Source of the DNA: Jiulongibacter sediminis
Lineage (GTDB): Bacteria > Bacteroidota > Bacteroidia > Cytophagales > Spirosomataceae
Assembly (NCBI RefSeq): GCF_001306455.1
Contig: NZ_LGTQ01000005.1
Location: 1,054,001 to 1,118,000, forward strand
Length of the DNA: 64,000 nt
Reading direction: 5' to 3'
Shown: positions 45,281 through 57,800 of the stretch, in pieces
Layout of the letters: each line of letters begins with the position of its first letter
Position numbering within the stretch: the first letter of the stretch is position 1
Made by a program: the position numbers and the translations under genes
Notes under the pieces: generated by a model
Told to the model about the DNA's origin: nothing
The model's input: the letters and a program-made list of their open reading frames with translations, nothing else
Databases searched by the model: none

Positions 45281-46021
45281 ATGCAATTATTCGGAATAGA
45301 CGTTGGAGGTTCAGGAATTAAAGGTGCACCGGTAGATCTGGAAACAGGTGAGCTGGCAGCTGACAGATTCAGAGTTGAGACCCCCCGGCCGGCTACTCCG
45401 GAGGCTATGGCTCAGGCCGTAAAAAAACTTGTGGATCATTTCAACTGGAAAGGACCCATTGGCGTTGGTTTTCCCACTATCGTGGCCAACGGTCAATGCA
45501 GATCGCAAAGTAATCTTCACAAAGACTGGGTTAACGTTCATATTGATGAGCTCTTCAATAAAGTATGTGGAAATGACTTTAAGGTCATCAATGATGCGGA
45601 TGCCGCCGGCCTTGCCGAAATGGAATATGGGGCTGGAAAAGGTGAAGGTGGATTGGTAGTGACCGTAACGTTAGGAACCGGCATAGGCTCAGGTGTTTTT
45701 TATAATGGAGAACTGATTCCAAATTTTGAATTTGGGCACCTGCGATATAAAAAGCACAAACCGGTAGAGAAATATGCCGCTGATTCCATTAGAAAAAAGA
45801 AAAAACTGAGACTGGTGGAATGGGCTGAACGACTTGATTACTTCTTTGATTATGTCAATAGAGTTTGTTCTCCCGACCTTATCATTGTGGGTGGCGGTGC
45901 CAGCAAAAAGTGGGCAGAATTAGAGCCAATGCTCAATACCAATGTAAATCTTAAAGTAGCCGAAACACGGAATGAGGCCGGTATTATTGGAGCAGCAATG
46001 GCGTCTAAAGGGATGAAATAA
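45281..46021 (+). CDS. ppgK: ROK family kinase, polyphosphate glucokinase-like
   Basis: Sugar kinase that in homologues phosphorylates glucose with polyphosphate or ATP. The 246-residue product begins [20 protein letters not shown] (phosphate 1 loop), then [53 protein letters not shown] and the ROK C-terminal [13 protein letters not shown]. The length and the GTGIGSG loop match PpgK rather than longer ROK proteins. Donor specificity is not visible. It overlaps the next, opposite-strand gene by 17 bases. Confidence 0.85.
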   Translation: MQLFGIDVGGSGIKGAPVDLETGELAADRFRVETPRPATPEAMAQAVKKLVDHFNWKGPIGVGFPTIVANGQCRSQSNLHKDWVNVHIDELFNKVCGNDFKVINDADAAGLAEMEYGAGKGEGGLVVTVTLGTGIGSGVFYNGELIPNFEFGHLRYKKHKPVEKYAADSIRKKKKLRLVEWAERLDYFFDYVNRVCSPDLIIVGGGASKKWAELEPMLNTNVNLKVAETRNEAGIIGAAMASKGMK

Positions 46022-46541
46022 TTTTATCTAACCTCTTTAGAACCTTCTTACCCCGGCTTCGGATTCCTGCCGAATCTGAGCCATACTTTTCAACTACTTC
46101 CTGCATGAGAATTTTAAACTCTACGGCCAAATCAGGATATTTCTCTACGACTCTCATACAGACATACATGGCATGGGCTTTGGCAGCAATGCTATGAGGG
46201 CCTTCAAGAACCTGAAATCCAAACTCGTAAAGCTCTCCTTCAACTTTCTCTGAAAAACCGAAAGACGCCCAATGCCGAAGAAAGTTTCTCAACACGGCCT
46301 CATGGTTATTTTCCGCTTTTACTTTCTCAAGCATGGCCTGCTCGTAGGGTAAAATAAGCCCGGGATTTCTATCTGTTAAAGAGGTAACTACCCAAGCAGC
46401 CATTTCGCTGAGTTTAGGCTCAGGAGAAAGCACGCTTTGCATGAGCTCATCAAGTTTTTGAGCGTCCTCACCTATGTAAGTAACAATTTCGTCACAAGTT
46501 GCTTTGCTTCTTTCACGCAGTAAGGTCTCCCTGATGTTCAT
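46005..46541 (-). CDS. Helical (HEAT/ARM-like) protein of unknown function
   Basis: Not recognised by function. The 178-residue soluble, all-helical product contains short repeated helix pairs ([51 protein letters not shown]), a pattern typical of HEAT or ARM-type repeats. Proteins of this kind in Bacteroidota are often called hypothetical. It follows the phosphatase gene by two bases and is probably in the ftsB-like transcript. It overlaps ppgK tail-to-tail. Confidence 0.75.
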   Translation of the reverse strand: MNIRETLLRERSKATCDEIVTYIGEDAQKLDELMQSVLSPEPKLSEMAAWVVTSLTDRNPGLILPYEQAMLEKVKAENNHEAVLRNFLRHWASFGFSEKVEGELYEFGFQVLEGPHSIAAKAHAMYVCMRVVEKYPDLAVEFKILMQEVVEKYGSDSAGIRSRGKKVLKRLDKIISSL

Positions 46542-46543
46542 TG

Positions 46544-47065
46544 CTATTCTTCCTCATCCCGCTCAGGATCAGGCTCAAGTTGGTGAAGATCAATCAGATG
46601 ATCCAGCAAAGCTTCTGAGCTTCTTTCCAGAAGTATGTAAACCTCCTCAAAAGCTTCAATTGGTTCATAATATGGGTCAGGCACCTCATGTACACCTCTT
46701 ACCTCGGGATCAAAATCACGGATAAGAAACAGCTTTTCAGGAGCCGGGGGCCTTTTTAGCTTTTTATGAAGATAGTTATGGACATCTTCAAAATTGGCCT
46801 CATCCATAACGGCAATATGGTCTGCCTCACTCAAAAGCTCATCATCGATTTTTTGTCCGTGATGGGTCGTTTTTAGTCCATGAGTCTCCAGCACTTCTAA
46901 AGTTCTTCTGTCAGGCTGTTTGCCAATATGATAACCAGCCGTACCGGCCGAATCTATCTTAAAGCTGCCACTGTATCCTCTTTTCCTGACCACTTCTCTG
47001 AAAACTGACTCAGCCATGGGAGAACGGCAGATATTGCCGAGGCAAACAAATAAAACGTTGATCAT
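46544..47065 (-). CDS. Low molecular weight protein-tyrosine phosphatase
   Basis: Cytosolic phosphotyrosine phosphatase, often paired with tyrosine kinases that control capsule or envelope functions. The 173-residue product has the P-loop C8-LGNIC-R14 (CX5R, in FVCLGNICRSPMAESV), and the general-acid Asp in VPDPYYEPIEAFEEV near the C terminus. Length is typical. It lies between the ftsB-like and HEAT-like genes, with spacings of 13 and 2 bases. Confidence 0.94.
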   Translation of the reverse strand: MINVLFVCLGNICRSPMAESVFREVVRKRGYSGSFKIDSAGTAGYHIGKQPDRRTLEVLETHGLKTTHHGQKIDDELLSEADHIAVMDEANFEDVHNYLHKKLKRPPAPEKLFLIRDFDPEVRGVHEVPDPYYEPIEAFEEVYILLERSSEALLDHLIDLHQLEPDPERDEEE

Positions 47066-47078
47066 AGTTTCTGATTGA

Positions 47079-47396
47079 TTATTCTACCTCTTCCATCATT
47101 TCCCCGTTTTCGTCAACAATGACAAAAACCGTTTCTCCTTCCTTTTTCATGAGGTATTTTTCACGGCCATAGGTTTCAAGAGCGTCTTTGTCGCTCAGAA
47201 TAGCCCTTTCTTTCTCTTTGAGTTTGGCAAGCTCCTCGTCGTAGTACTCAATCTGAGCTTCATAATCCTGAAGCTTATTCCAGAGTTTAAACTGGGTAAT
47301 AAAATTGGCTCCATCAAAAAAAGTGAGCCAGACCAATAAAAATAGGGAGGAGTAAACGTAATAACCGTTTTTACGAAGAAAAGCAGACCAGTTCAT
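47079..47396 (-). CDS. Septum formation initiator family protein (FtsB/DivIC-like)
   Basis: Bitopic division protein linking FtsQ and FtsL. The ATG at 47396 gives 105 residues beginning MNWSAFLRKNGYYVYSS. A single membrane helix (SLFLLVWLTFFDGANFI) is followed by a coiled coil (KLQDYEAQIEYYDEELAKLKEKE in parts: YEAQIEYYDEELAKLKEKE) and a short C-terminal domain (RAILSDKDALETYGREKYLM). A GTG at 47408 is too close to the promoter. It is the first gene of a three-gene set. Confidence 0.85.
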   Translation of the reverse strand: MNWSAFLRKNGYYVYSSLFLLVWLTFFDGANFITQFKLWNKLQDYEAQIEYYDEELAKLKEKERAILSDKDALETYGREKYLMKKEGETVFVIVDENGEMMEEVE

Positions 47397-47421
47397 TTTT
47401 GAAAGCACAATTGTATTGACT

Positions 47422-47429
47422 CAAATGTA
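47422..47429 (-). promoter_or_regulatory. Promoter -7 box for the ftsB-like operon
   Basis: TACATTTG on the minus strand matches TAnnTTTG. The predicted start is about 20 bases before the ATG at 47396, supporting that start over the GTG at 47408. No good -33. Confidence 0.45.
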
Positions 47430-47553
47430 AGCAAGTCTTCTGAAGTGTAAAAATGGATTTCTGGAAATAAGATGAAAACAGGATGGTTTTGAACCATTTA
47501 GCTTTTGTTTCCCCACTACCCCGTTGATAATTTTTAGAAGAAAGCATTCTGAT

Positions 47554-47561
47554 TATTTTTG
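47554..47561 (+). promoter_or_regulatory. Promoter -7 box for the P1 peptidase gene
   Basis: TATTTTTG matches TAnnTTTG. Its last bases form the TTG that could be read as an early start, so the ATG at 47580 is preferred. The -33 element is unclear. Confidence 0.45.
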
Positions 47562-47579
47562 GTAAAATACCAAACTGCT

Positions 47580-48719
47580 ATGCTTCAAACTCCCTCTCTG
47601 AAAACACTTATCTTTCTGCTATTACCATTTGGAATAATGGCTCAAAAGAAAACACCAAGAGAATATGGATTAGAAATTGGAATACTAAAACCCGGAGTAT
47701 CGAATGCAATTACTGATGTGCCCGGCGTAAAAGTAGGACATACCACTAAAATTGAAGGATCAAATACAAGGACCGGCGTTACGGCCATTTTGCCACATTC
47801 GGGTAACATATTTCAGGAAAAGGTACCTGCCGCTATTTTCGTCGGAAACGGATTTGGTAAACTGGCGGGCTCTACTCAGGTCAAAGAATTGGGAACGCTG
47901 GAAACGCCCATTGTGCTGACCAATACGCTTGGGGTTGCCACTGCTGTAAACGGACTAATTACACATACACTTTCTTTGCCTGGCAATGAGGATGTAAGAA
48001 GTCTGAATAGTGTGGTGGGTGAGACAAACGATGGCTATCTCAATGATATAAGAGCACGTTTTGTCAAAGAAGAAGATGTGCTAAAGGCTATAAATTCTGC
48101 ATCAGATGGCCCTATTCAAATGGGTAATGTTGGTGCCGGAACAGGCACGGTTTGTTTTGGCTTCAAAGGAGGAATCGGGACGGCTTCCCGTAAAATTCCA
48201 AAAGTCAAAGGTGGTTACACTGTTGGTGTTCTGGTTCAAACCAACTTTGGTGGTGTTTTACAGGTTGCAGGAGCTCCGGTGGGACAGGAGCTAGGTCAAT
48301 ACAGTTTCAAAAACCTACTGGAAGAATACAAAGAAGATGGCTCGTGCATGATTGTCGTGGCTACAGATGCACCTCTTCTGGCCCGAAACCTTGAGCGACT
48401 CACCTCCAGAGCCCTTCTAGGTCTGGGAAGAACAGGTGGTATAGAAGCCAATGGCAGTGGTGATTATGTCATTGCTTTCAGCACCAGCGAGTTGGTTAGA
48501 GTACCCCATCGTTCAGAATCTTCGCTTCAACAGTTTTCAGAACTGCGTGAAGAGGAAATCAGCATTTTATTTGAAGCCGTTATAGAGGCCACTGAAGAAG
48601 CTATTCTTAATTCCCTTTTCATGGCTGAAACCATGACTGGTCGTGATGGCCATACTGTTAATGAATTACCGGTGGAGCGGACTTTGGAGGTTTTAAGGAA
48701 GTACAATTTGTTAAAATAA
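47580..48719 (+). CDS. P1 family peptidase (DmpA-type, N-terminal nucleophile aminopeptidase)
   Basis: Self-processing aminopeptidase related to L-aminopeptidase D-Ala-esterase DmpA. The ATG at 47580 gives 379 residues with a signal peptide (TLIFLLLPFGIMAQKK). Family motifs: PGVSNAITDVPGVKVGHTT, GNVGAGTGTVCFGFKGG, then EDGSCMIVVATDAPLL, in which Ser255 is the expected nucleophile and cleavage site (Gly-Ser), and GLGRTGGIEANGSGDYVIAFST. Typical length and a probable periplasmic location, which differs from some cytosolic relatives. The gene has its own promoter box and is followed by a repeat cluster. Confidence 0.9.
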   Translation: MLQTPSLKTLIFLLLPFGIMAQKKTPREYGLEIGILKPGVSNAITDVPGVKVGHTTKIEGSNTRTGVTAILPHSGNIFQEKVPAAIFVGNGFGKLAGSTQVKELGTLETPIVLTNTLGVATAVNGLITHTLSLPGNEDVRSLNSVVGETNDGYLNDIRARFVKEEDVLKAINSASDGPIQMGNVGAGTGTVCFGFKGGIGTASRKIPKVKGGYTVGVLVQTNFGGVLQVAGAPVGQELGQYSFKNLLEEYKEDGSCMIVVATDAPLLARNLERLTSRALLGLGRTGGIEANGSGDYVIAFSTSELVRVPHRSESSLQQFSELREEEISILFEAVIEATEEAILNSLFMAETMTGRDGHTVNELPVERTLEVLRKYNLLK

Positions 48720-48770
48720 CAACATCTGAATATTACTCCGTTCAGTAATCATCCTTTCTGAGGCCAATTC

Positions 48771-48829
48771 GGGCGGAGTTGTGGATTGTCAGTTCGAGCG
48801 GAGTTGTGGATTGTCAGTTCGAGCGGAGT
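48771..48829. repeat. 25-base tandem repeat, about 2.4 copies
   Basis: Unit RAGCGGAGTTGTGGATTGTCAGTTC-like: copies at 48771-48795 and 48796-48820, differing at one base, and a partial third at 48821-48829, leading into GTCGAGAACCTCTC. The phrase GTCAGTTCGAGCGGAGTC is, from memory, common as a dispersed intergenic sequence in Cytophagales. It does not overlap a gene. Confidence 0.75.
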
Positions 48830-48867
48830 CGAGAACCTCTCTCTTGTAAAAAAACAAATCCGACGAA

Positions 48868-48909
48868 AGCGGCTTCACTTCGTCTTTGCTCAGTGCAAGC
48901 TTTTCCGCT
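48868..48909. repeat. Imperfect inverted repeat
   Basis: AGCGG-CTTCACT (48868-48879) faces AGTGCAAG-CTTTT-CCGCT (48892-48909), forming an imperfect stem with bulges. It directly follows the 25-base repeats and probably belongs to the same dispersed element. No open reading frame; the whole 261-base gap from 48720 to 48980 holds only these repeats and the enolase terminator. Confidence 0.5.
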
Positions 48910-48927
48910 CAGCCAGATAGATTCAAA

Positions 48928-48957
48928 CAAAAAAACCCTCACAGTTTCCTGCGAGGG
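48928..48957 (-). terminator. Intrinsic terminator of eno
   Basis: On the minus strand CCCTCGCAG, loop GAAA, CTGTGAGGG (nine pairs with one G-U) is followed by seven U. It lies 23 bases after the enolase stop codon. Confidence 0.92.
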
Positions 48958-48980
48958 CTTCGAATTTATGGTTGGGTTAT

Positions 48981-50273
<1,293 letters not shown>

Positions 50274-50394
50274 TTAAATTATCAATACAATATTTTCTTC
50301 GAATAAGAATATTTCAACCCTAAATTGGTCAAAACGGTCACAAAGTAAGCAAATTATTTACATTTATGTTCTTAAAAGAGATGACGGAATTATC

Positions 50395-51111
50395 ATGAAA
50401 TCGTTAAAAAGCTTTCTATTTCTCTTCGTTTTAATACAAGTCATTGCCTTCAGGGCAAAGGCACAAGATTTATACGGCCTTTCACCTGACCTTTTTCAGC
50501 AATCTTTGAGAAACTCCACTGATCCTCAGTTAATTGACCTTCGAGAAGAAGAAGAGTTCAGAAAGGCTCATATCCGAAATGCTCAGTTCATTGATTATGC
50601 TCAGAAAGACTTTAAGAACATGGTTACGACCAAGCTCCAAAAAACTGAACCTGTTTACCTCTATTGCTTCACGGGAACAGTTGCCAAAAATGCCATGCTT
50701 TATTTAAAAGACCTTGGCTTTCAAGAGGTCTACTACTTATATGGAGGCCTTACCGGCTGGATATCTCAAAGCAAACCATATGTTTCTCAAATTCAGAGTA
50801 CAAAACCCATTGCGGCTCTAACTAATCAGGACCTGGATAAGATCATAAGCCGTAATCAGAATGTGTTTATTTTCCTATCTGCCCCCTGGTGCAAATACTG
50901 TAAGATCATGGAACCCATTGTCAAAAAAAATACCGGTGACCTTTATGACATAAAACTGGTCAAAATAGACGGCAGCAAAGAACTAAGCATAGCAGAACGT
51001 TTTCATCTTACGGATACTCCTACTTTTGTCTATTTTCAAAACGGCAAGCAGGTCTGGCGTTATTCAGGCCAAATAAGTGAAGACAAGCTTCAGGATGTTC
51101 TGTTTAGATAG
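50395..51111 (+). CDS. Rhodanese-thioredoxin fusion protein, exported
   Basis: Two sulfur/redox domains in one exported 238-residue protein. Signal peptide (KSFLFLFVLIQVIAFRAKAQ). Rhodanese-like domain at about 26-130 with active-site Cys91 in YLYCFTGTVAKNA and the DLREEEEFRKAHIRNA motif. Thioredoxin domain at about 140-238 with C166-K-Y-C169 in SAPWCKYCKIMEP and the cis-Pro TDTPTFVYF. Such a pairing suggests a periplasmic sulfur or disulfide function. It is the first gene of the ruvA/sprA group by position but ends before the ruvA promoter. Confidence 0.88.
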   Translation: MKSLKSFLFLFVLIQVIAFRAKAQDLYGLSPDLFQQSLRNSTDPQLIDLREEEEFRKAHIRNAQFIDYAQKDFKNMVTTKLQKTEPVYLYCFTGTVAKNAMLYLKDLGFQEVYYLYGGLTGWISQSKPYVSQIQSTKPIAALTNQDLDKIISRNQNVFIFLSAPWCKYCKIMEPIVKKNTGDLYDIKLVKIDGSKELSIAERFHLTDTPTFVYFQNGKQVWRYSGQISEDKLQDVLFR

Positions 51112-51129
51112 AAGCCCACCTAATTTCTA

Positions 51130-51137
51130 TATCTTTG
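51130..51137 (+). promoter_or_regulatory. Promoter -7 box for ruvA
   Basis: TATCTTTG matches TAnnTTTG, followed by TACCGCACCCC, a frequent initially-transcribed pattern in the phylum. The predicted start is about 22 bases before the ruvA ATG. TTTA lies 23 bases upstream as a weak -33 element. Confidence 0.55.
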
Positions 51138-51165
51138 TACCGCACCCCTAAATTGTGTTTACAGA

Positions 51166-51759
51166 ATGATTGCTTTCTTAAGCGGGAGATTGATAACCAA
51201 AGAACCTACGCATCTGCTTATTGATGTATCAGGAGTAGGTTATCTCGTGAAAATATCCCTACAAACCTACTCTTCTTTACAAGTCAAAGATGACCACATT
51301 AAAATTCACACGTTACTGATAGTAAAAGAAGACTCTCACACCCTTTACGGTTTTTCTAAAATTGAGGAAAAACAGCTTTTTGAACACCTGATTTCTGTTT
51401 CAGGGATCGGACCCAATACGGCCATTGTGATGCTTTCTTCACTAACATCTGGTGAAATCATGCAGGCACTGGTTTCTGAGGATGTTAAAACTATCCAAAG
51501 TATCAAAGGAATAGGGGCTAAAACAGCCCAAAGGGCAATTATTGAACTCAAAGACAAACTCAAAAAAGAGTTGATTTCTGACGGGGTCAATCCTACGGTT
51601 TTTGCCAATCAGGACCTCAACCTAAGAAGTGAGGCTCTCACGGCTCTTACTACTTTGGGTATCCCTAAAGCAACCGCCGAAAAGTCTATTGACACTATTC
51701 TGAGAAGATCCGGTGGTGATATCAGTCTTGAAGAACTCATAAAGCTAGCCCTTAGATAA
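51166..51759 (+). CDS. ruvA: Holliday junction branch migration protein RuvA
   Basis: Tetrameric junction-binding protein working with RuvB in recombination. The 197-residue product begins MIAFLSGRLITKEPTHLLIDVSG-type OB-fold sequence (AFLSGRLITKEP), has two HhH motifs (LISVSGIGPNTAIVMLSSL, SIKGIGAKTAQRAIIELKDKL) and the C-terminal RuvB-binding domain (ALTTLGIPKATAEKSIDTIL). Length is typical. It precedes sprA by 76 bases, a conserved arrangement in Bacteroidota as far as I recall. Confidence 0.97.
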   Translation: MIAFLSGRLITKEPTHLLIDVSGVGYLVKISLQTYSSLQVKDDHIKIHTLLIVKEDSHTLYGFSKIEEKQLFEHLISVSGIGPNTAIVMLSSLTSGEIMQALVSEDVKTIQSIKGIGAKTAQRAIIELKDKLKKELISDGVNPTVFANQDLNLRSEALTALTTLGIPKATAEKSIDTILRRSGGDISLEELIKLALR

Positions 51760-51835
51760 AATTTAAGCCTTTGACTAATAATGGCAGGATTTTAGACGTT
51801 TAAATCGCAACAGTTGCACACAGGAAAATCACTGT

Positions 51836-54800
51836 ATGTTTCAAGACAATACTCTATTTAACAAATACATACTCCTAATACTGCTAATCACAGGAATAAT
51901 TGCCCCGGCCGCCGGACAGCAAATAACCCGAACTATACCCACAGCAGACAGCGTATCAAGAAGTAGTCAGGCCCCGGCTTTCAGATGGAAAGATTCGTAC
52001 CTGAACCGCTTTTCGTTTGACCTTCCTCGTTCTCCCCTCTTTTTTATTCAGTCTGATAGCCTCAAAACCTCTATTCAGTACGCTCCATCAAACAGTCAGA
52101 TAGAAATTGACGAGAAACTGGCAGATGATATTGAGGTTAAAATACCGCAGGCGATGTCTTTCAATGAGTATTCCAGCATTCAGAATGCCATGGTTCGTAA
52201 AAGTATCATGAGAGAGTACGAGCAAATGCAGGATGGTAACAGTGCGACCTCGGGAAGAGGTCTTTCTCCACTCCTTCAAAAAGCTCCGCTGGTTGATCGA
52301 ATTTTCGGCGGTAAAGTTCCTGAATTCAAACCTAACGGTTTCGTAGCAGTCGATTTGAGAGTGGGTAGCCAATTTATCAACAATCCACAAATACCTCTTT
52401 TTCAGCGTAGAAGACCAATTTTTGATTTTGATCAGCAGATCTCTATCAACTTTAATAATAATGCAAACGGAGGTGCCGGACCCGGTGGTCAAAGTGGCTC
52501 CGGAGGATTTGGGAATAATAGTGGAAACAACGCTTTTGGAAACCGGGGAAATCAAGGTGGCGGCCTCAATGATTTGAGAAGAATAGCTCAAAGTGGTGGT
52601 GCTTTAGGAGGTTTAGGTAACCGAAATCCATACCGCGAGAAGATGGGTATTCTCGGAAACTTCGACACCAAATCTGCCTTCAATTTTGAGAATCAGTTTA
52701 AACTCAATTTCAAATCTGATCCTGAAGACATTCTTCAATCCCTAGAAGCTGGTAATGTGAGTTTTCCTTTGAGAAGCCAGTTGGTACCTGGTGTTGAAAA
52801 CCTTTTTGGAGTGAAAGCCGGAATGCGTTTCGGTAAATTGGATGTTTCCACGGTTTTTGCTCAGCAACGCTCCCGAACAGAATCGATTTATATCAGCGGT
52901 GGTGCCAGAAACAGGCCTTTTGAGATTCGCTGCGATGAATACGACGAAAACCGACACTTCTTTCTTTCTCATTTTTTCAGAGAGAAATATGAAAGCAGCC
53001 TGAGAAACCTGCCAATGATCACTTCAGGCATTCTCATCACTCGTGTAGAAGTCTATGTAACTAATCGTACCAATACTGTTACCAGCATGCGAAATCTGGT
53101 GGGGGTGACTGACCTTGGAGAGGTTAATCCTTTTAGCGATGCAGTTACCCCGGGTTCCGGAAATGCGGCCTCAAATGATGCCAATTCCCTTGGAAACTTA
53201 TTAGAAGTACAAAACGGCGGCTTCCGCCAAATAGACAATACGAACAGTGCTTTAGAAAGTGAAGGATTGAACAAAGGGATTGATTTTGAAATCCTAAGAG
53301 GAGCCAAAAGATTGACCGAAAGAGAGTTCGATTTCCATCCTCAATTGGGGTATATTTCACTGCTAACGCCATTGAGAAATGACGAAATACTAGCTGTTTC
53401 GTATGAATACGTTTACAACGGAAAGAATTATAAAGTAGGAGAACTTACAGAAGACTATTCGTTCAGAAAAGAGGATGACGTTATCATGCTCAAGCTCCTG
53501 AAGTCATCAACGGTTAGAAATCGTCTGAATCATCCGATGTGGGATTTGATGATGAAGAACGTTTACTCACTTTCTCAAGGTGAAATTGAACGTGAAGGTT
53601 TTCAGCTGAGAGTCGTTTATAAGGATGACCGAACAGGAATGGATACCCCAAACCTCCACGAAGGTGAGAACCTTGAAAATGTTCCTTTAATCTCAGCTTT
53701 GGGCCTTGACAGGCTCAATTATAATAATGATCCTCAATACGATGGTAACTTTGACTACGTGGAAGGTATTACGGTTAATGAACAGCGTGGTGTGATTATC
53801 TTCCCTGTTCTGGAGCCTTTCGGGTCATATCTGGAAACCAAGTTTACTGATGGAGAAGAACGCTTGAAGCAAAAATATGTTTTTGACGAACTCTATGACA
53901 AAACCTTAACTGATGCTCAGCAAGTAAATACAAAAAACAAGTTCTTCCTTCAGGGCTCGGTACAAAGTAACAGTTCTGATATTCCGCTTCCTCTTGGAGC
54001 CTCCGGCGGATCCGTTCGCGTTTACTCTGGTGGTACAGAATTACAACAGGGAGCTGATTATCAGGTTGATTCTCAACTGGGAAGAATAAGAATCACTAAC
54101 CCAAGTATTCTGGCCAGTGGAAGACCGATTCGTATTGATTACGAACGACCGGATCTTTTTCAGGCTCAGATCAGACGACTTTTCGGTTTACGTCTTGATT
54201 ACACCGTTGGCAGAAATCTTCGTTTGGGTGGTACTTTGATGGACCTCAAAGAAAACACACCAGGCTTTTTAACCAGAACGGCTATCGGTAACGAACCGGT
54301 GAACAATACGCTCTGGGGACTTGATTTAAATTATAAACAGGAAGGTTCAGGACTAACACGCTTGTTGGATAAACTTCCATTGGTCCAAACCAAAGAGCCT
54401 TCGGCCATTTTGCTGAGTGCTGAGTTTGCACAGCTTATTCCGGGCGTAAACAATAAGAAGATCAATGGCAATGCCATGATCGATGATTTTGAGGCTGCAA
54501 GAAATATCAATGACCTTACCCGCCAGCCGCAAAGGTGGCGTCTTGGATCTACTCCGGATGAATTCAGACAAGAACAGGAAGGCATTTATGGCTATAACTA
54601 TAAAAGAGCCAAGATTTCTGCATACACCATTGACCAGACCACTTTTGTGAATAGTCCTTTTGGTGGTGGTAACGGACTTGTTCCATCCGAACTTACGAAC
54701 AACGCCCGAAACAACCTTTATGAGCGATCTTTTGTTATACAGGACATCTTCCCTGGTCGCTCAAGACCCGTTTTAGGTCAAAACCTACCAACAAGCATTC

Positions 54801-57800
54801 TTGATATTTCCTATTTCCCGGAGGAACGCGGGATGTATAATTATAACCCGGATCTGACTAACGAAGGATACCTGAAAAGTCCTCAGGAGAATTTTGGGGC
54901 CTTAATGCGGGGAATCACTTTTGATGCTGATTTTGACAATTCCAATGTGGAATATCTGGAGTTTTGGCTTCTCGACCCATTTAAAGATAATGTACGTGAC
55001 GGCCGCAGTCCTGATGGTCGTCCAAATCAATCGGGTGGTAAACTTGTTTTTCATCTTGGTGACATTTCAGAAGATGTGATTCCTGATTCTCGCTTCAATT
55101 TTGAGAATGGCATTCCGCCGTCAGACAGTGGTTTTTCTCAACCGGTGGTTACTGCCTGGGGTAAGGCACCAAAGGTTCAGTTTATCACTGATGCTTTTGA
55201 CAATGACCCCGATAGCCGTGAAAGACAAGACGTTGGCCTTGATGGATTGAGCAATGAGGAAGAAAGGCAATACGAGCATATCAGAAATTTCCTGGATGAA
55301 ATTCAGCCAAACCTGACCCCTGAAGCTTACAATAGAATTTCAGAAGACCCTTCAGGTGATGATTTCAAATTCTTTCTCGATGACTCTTATCGTACCGATC
55401 AATACATTGTAGAGCGTTTCAAGAACTATCTGGGCATGGAGAATAATGCCCCGCCGGTTCAGGAAAATCAACAGATTACGCCTGCTACATCTATTACAGC
55501 CGATAAGGAGGACATAAACCAAGATAACACCATCAATGATGTAGAGAGCTACCATGAATATGAAGTTAATCTTGAAAACGGTGGGCTCGCTATAGGGAAT
55601 AAATACATTGTTGACAAGGTTTCTTCAGGTAATGCAGACTGGTATCTGTTCAGAATTCCATTGAGAACCGCTGACCGCAAGGCGGTTGGAGATATAACCG
55701 GTTTTAAATCCATCCGTTTTATGCGAATGGTAATGAAAGAATGGCGTGAGCCTGTGGTTTTACGTTTTGCAGCTCTTCAATTGGTGGCCAATCAATTCAG
55801 GGTTTATACTCAGGATTTAGACAATCATGACTTTGTTGATGTTCCAGAACCTTATGATGCCCAATTTAAGGTCACCACTGTTTCTGTGGAAGAAAACGGG
55901 TGTAGTGTGGAAGGTGATTGTAATGTCAAAGTTGGTGAAACACCTTATGTAGTACCTCCGGGATTCCAAAGAGATCGTGACTTCTCAACAACCCTTACTA
56001 ATCAGTTTTTCAACGAACAATCCATCAGTTTAGCAGTAGATAACCTGCGGGATGGAGACAAAAGAGGGGTTTTTAAAAACACTAAACTTGACCTCAATAT
56101 GTATAAACGCCTTCAGATGTTTGTGCATACCGAGAACGATAATGACGAAAACGGACTGGCTGGTGCTTTCATGAGAATTGGTACAGACGTCAAAACCAAC
56201 TATTACGAAATTGAGATTCAAAACCTTAGGGCCACACCAAGAGGCTCTCAAGACCCTACGGTTATCTGGCCTGAAGAAAATGAATTTGACATCCCTTTAG
56301 ATGAGCTCCGAAACCTGAAAATTGATAGAAATATTCAACTAGGACGTGATTCTGTTTCTTTAGACAGACCATTTTCAAGAGTTGTCATTGTATCCGGTGA
56401 AGGCGAGGGTGGCTCGTTGATTAGTCGTACTTACAAAATATCAGTCATCGGTAATCCGGACCTCAGTAATATCTTAACCATCATGACCGGTGTTAGTAAT
56501 CCGGAAGGAGGAAACACCAGCCCGGCAAAATTCACGATCTGGATGGACGAATTAAGAGCCAATGGTTTTGATGAAACCAAAGGAGAAGCCGCAGTGCTGG
56601 CTGCTGATATCAAACTAGCCGACCTTGGGACAGTTTCAGTTTCGGGTAACCTCAGCACTTTTGGGTTTGGTGGTGTTCAGGATCGTATTTCATCAAGATC
56701 CCGTGAAACGGCCAAAGGTTTTGGTATCGCCTCTTCATTTGAAATAGACAGACTTTTCCCGGAGAAATGGGGTTTAAGCATTCCTCTTTTCCTTAATTAT
56801 GATCAGCAGGAAATCGTCCCGCATTTTAATCCACTCGACCCTGATATTGTGCTTGAGCGAGCTTTGTCGAGATTTGAAACTGCTGCAGAACGTCAGGCTT
56901 ACCGAGACTTAGTCATTGACCAAAATGTGAACAAGGGTTTTAATCTGGCCAATGTCAGAAAAATTAAAACCGATCCCAATGCTGTAAACCACTTCTATGA
57001 TATTGAGAATTTCTCTTTTTCATATGCCCAAAATAGCGTCAATCGAAGTAACATTCTCATTCAGCAATACCTGGCAGAGCAGAAAAAAGGAGCCATCACT
57101 TACCAATTTCAACCAAGAACTTTCCTTTGGGAGCCATTCAAAGATTCGGAAGGGCTTCAAAAGCCGATGTTCACATGGATTAAAGATTTTAACCTCTCTC
57201 CTATTCCAGATCTTTTTGCGTTTAGAACAGATTTTAACCGGAATTATACCAAAACGCAGTACCGGAATTCTGACCTGACTACAGATGGTATTGAGCCAAA
57301 CTTCATCAAATACTTCCTGACAAACAGGTTCTACGATATGCAGTGGAACCTGACGAAATCGGTCAATATCACCTATTCCTCTCAGATGAATTCAATCATT
57401 GATGAGCCATATGGCGACATTGATAACCCGGAAAATCAATCGGCGATATGGGATCATTTAAAGTCATTTGGTCGTGCTAAAAACTTTAACCAAAACATAC
57501 AGGCTACTTATCAGCTACCACTTGATAAGTTTTTCCTTTTGGACTGGATTCAGGCAGACAGTCGTTTGAATGTAGATTATAATTACAGAGCTAATGCCTT
57601 TGACTGGACCAAAGGAGAAGATATTCGTGTAGCTGGAATTCAGGATGAATTCGGTGATGCCTTCGGTAACTATCTTGATAACAACCGAGAGATTGCGGTA
57701 CAGGGAAGAATTGACCTTGTAAAGCTTTATAACAAAATCAAATACCTCAAGTTTGCCAACTCACCTGATCAGCCGAAAGAACGCTTCACGCGTACCCCCG

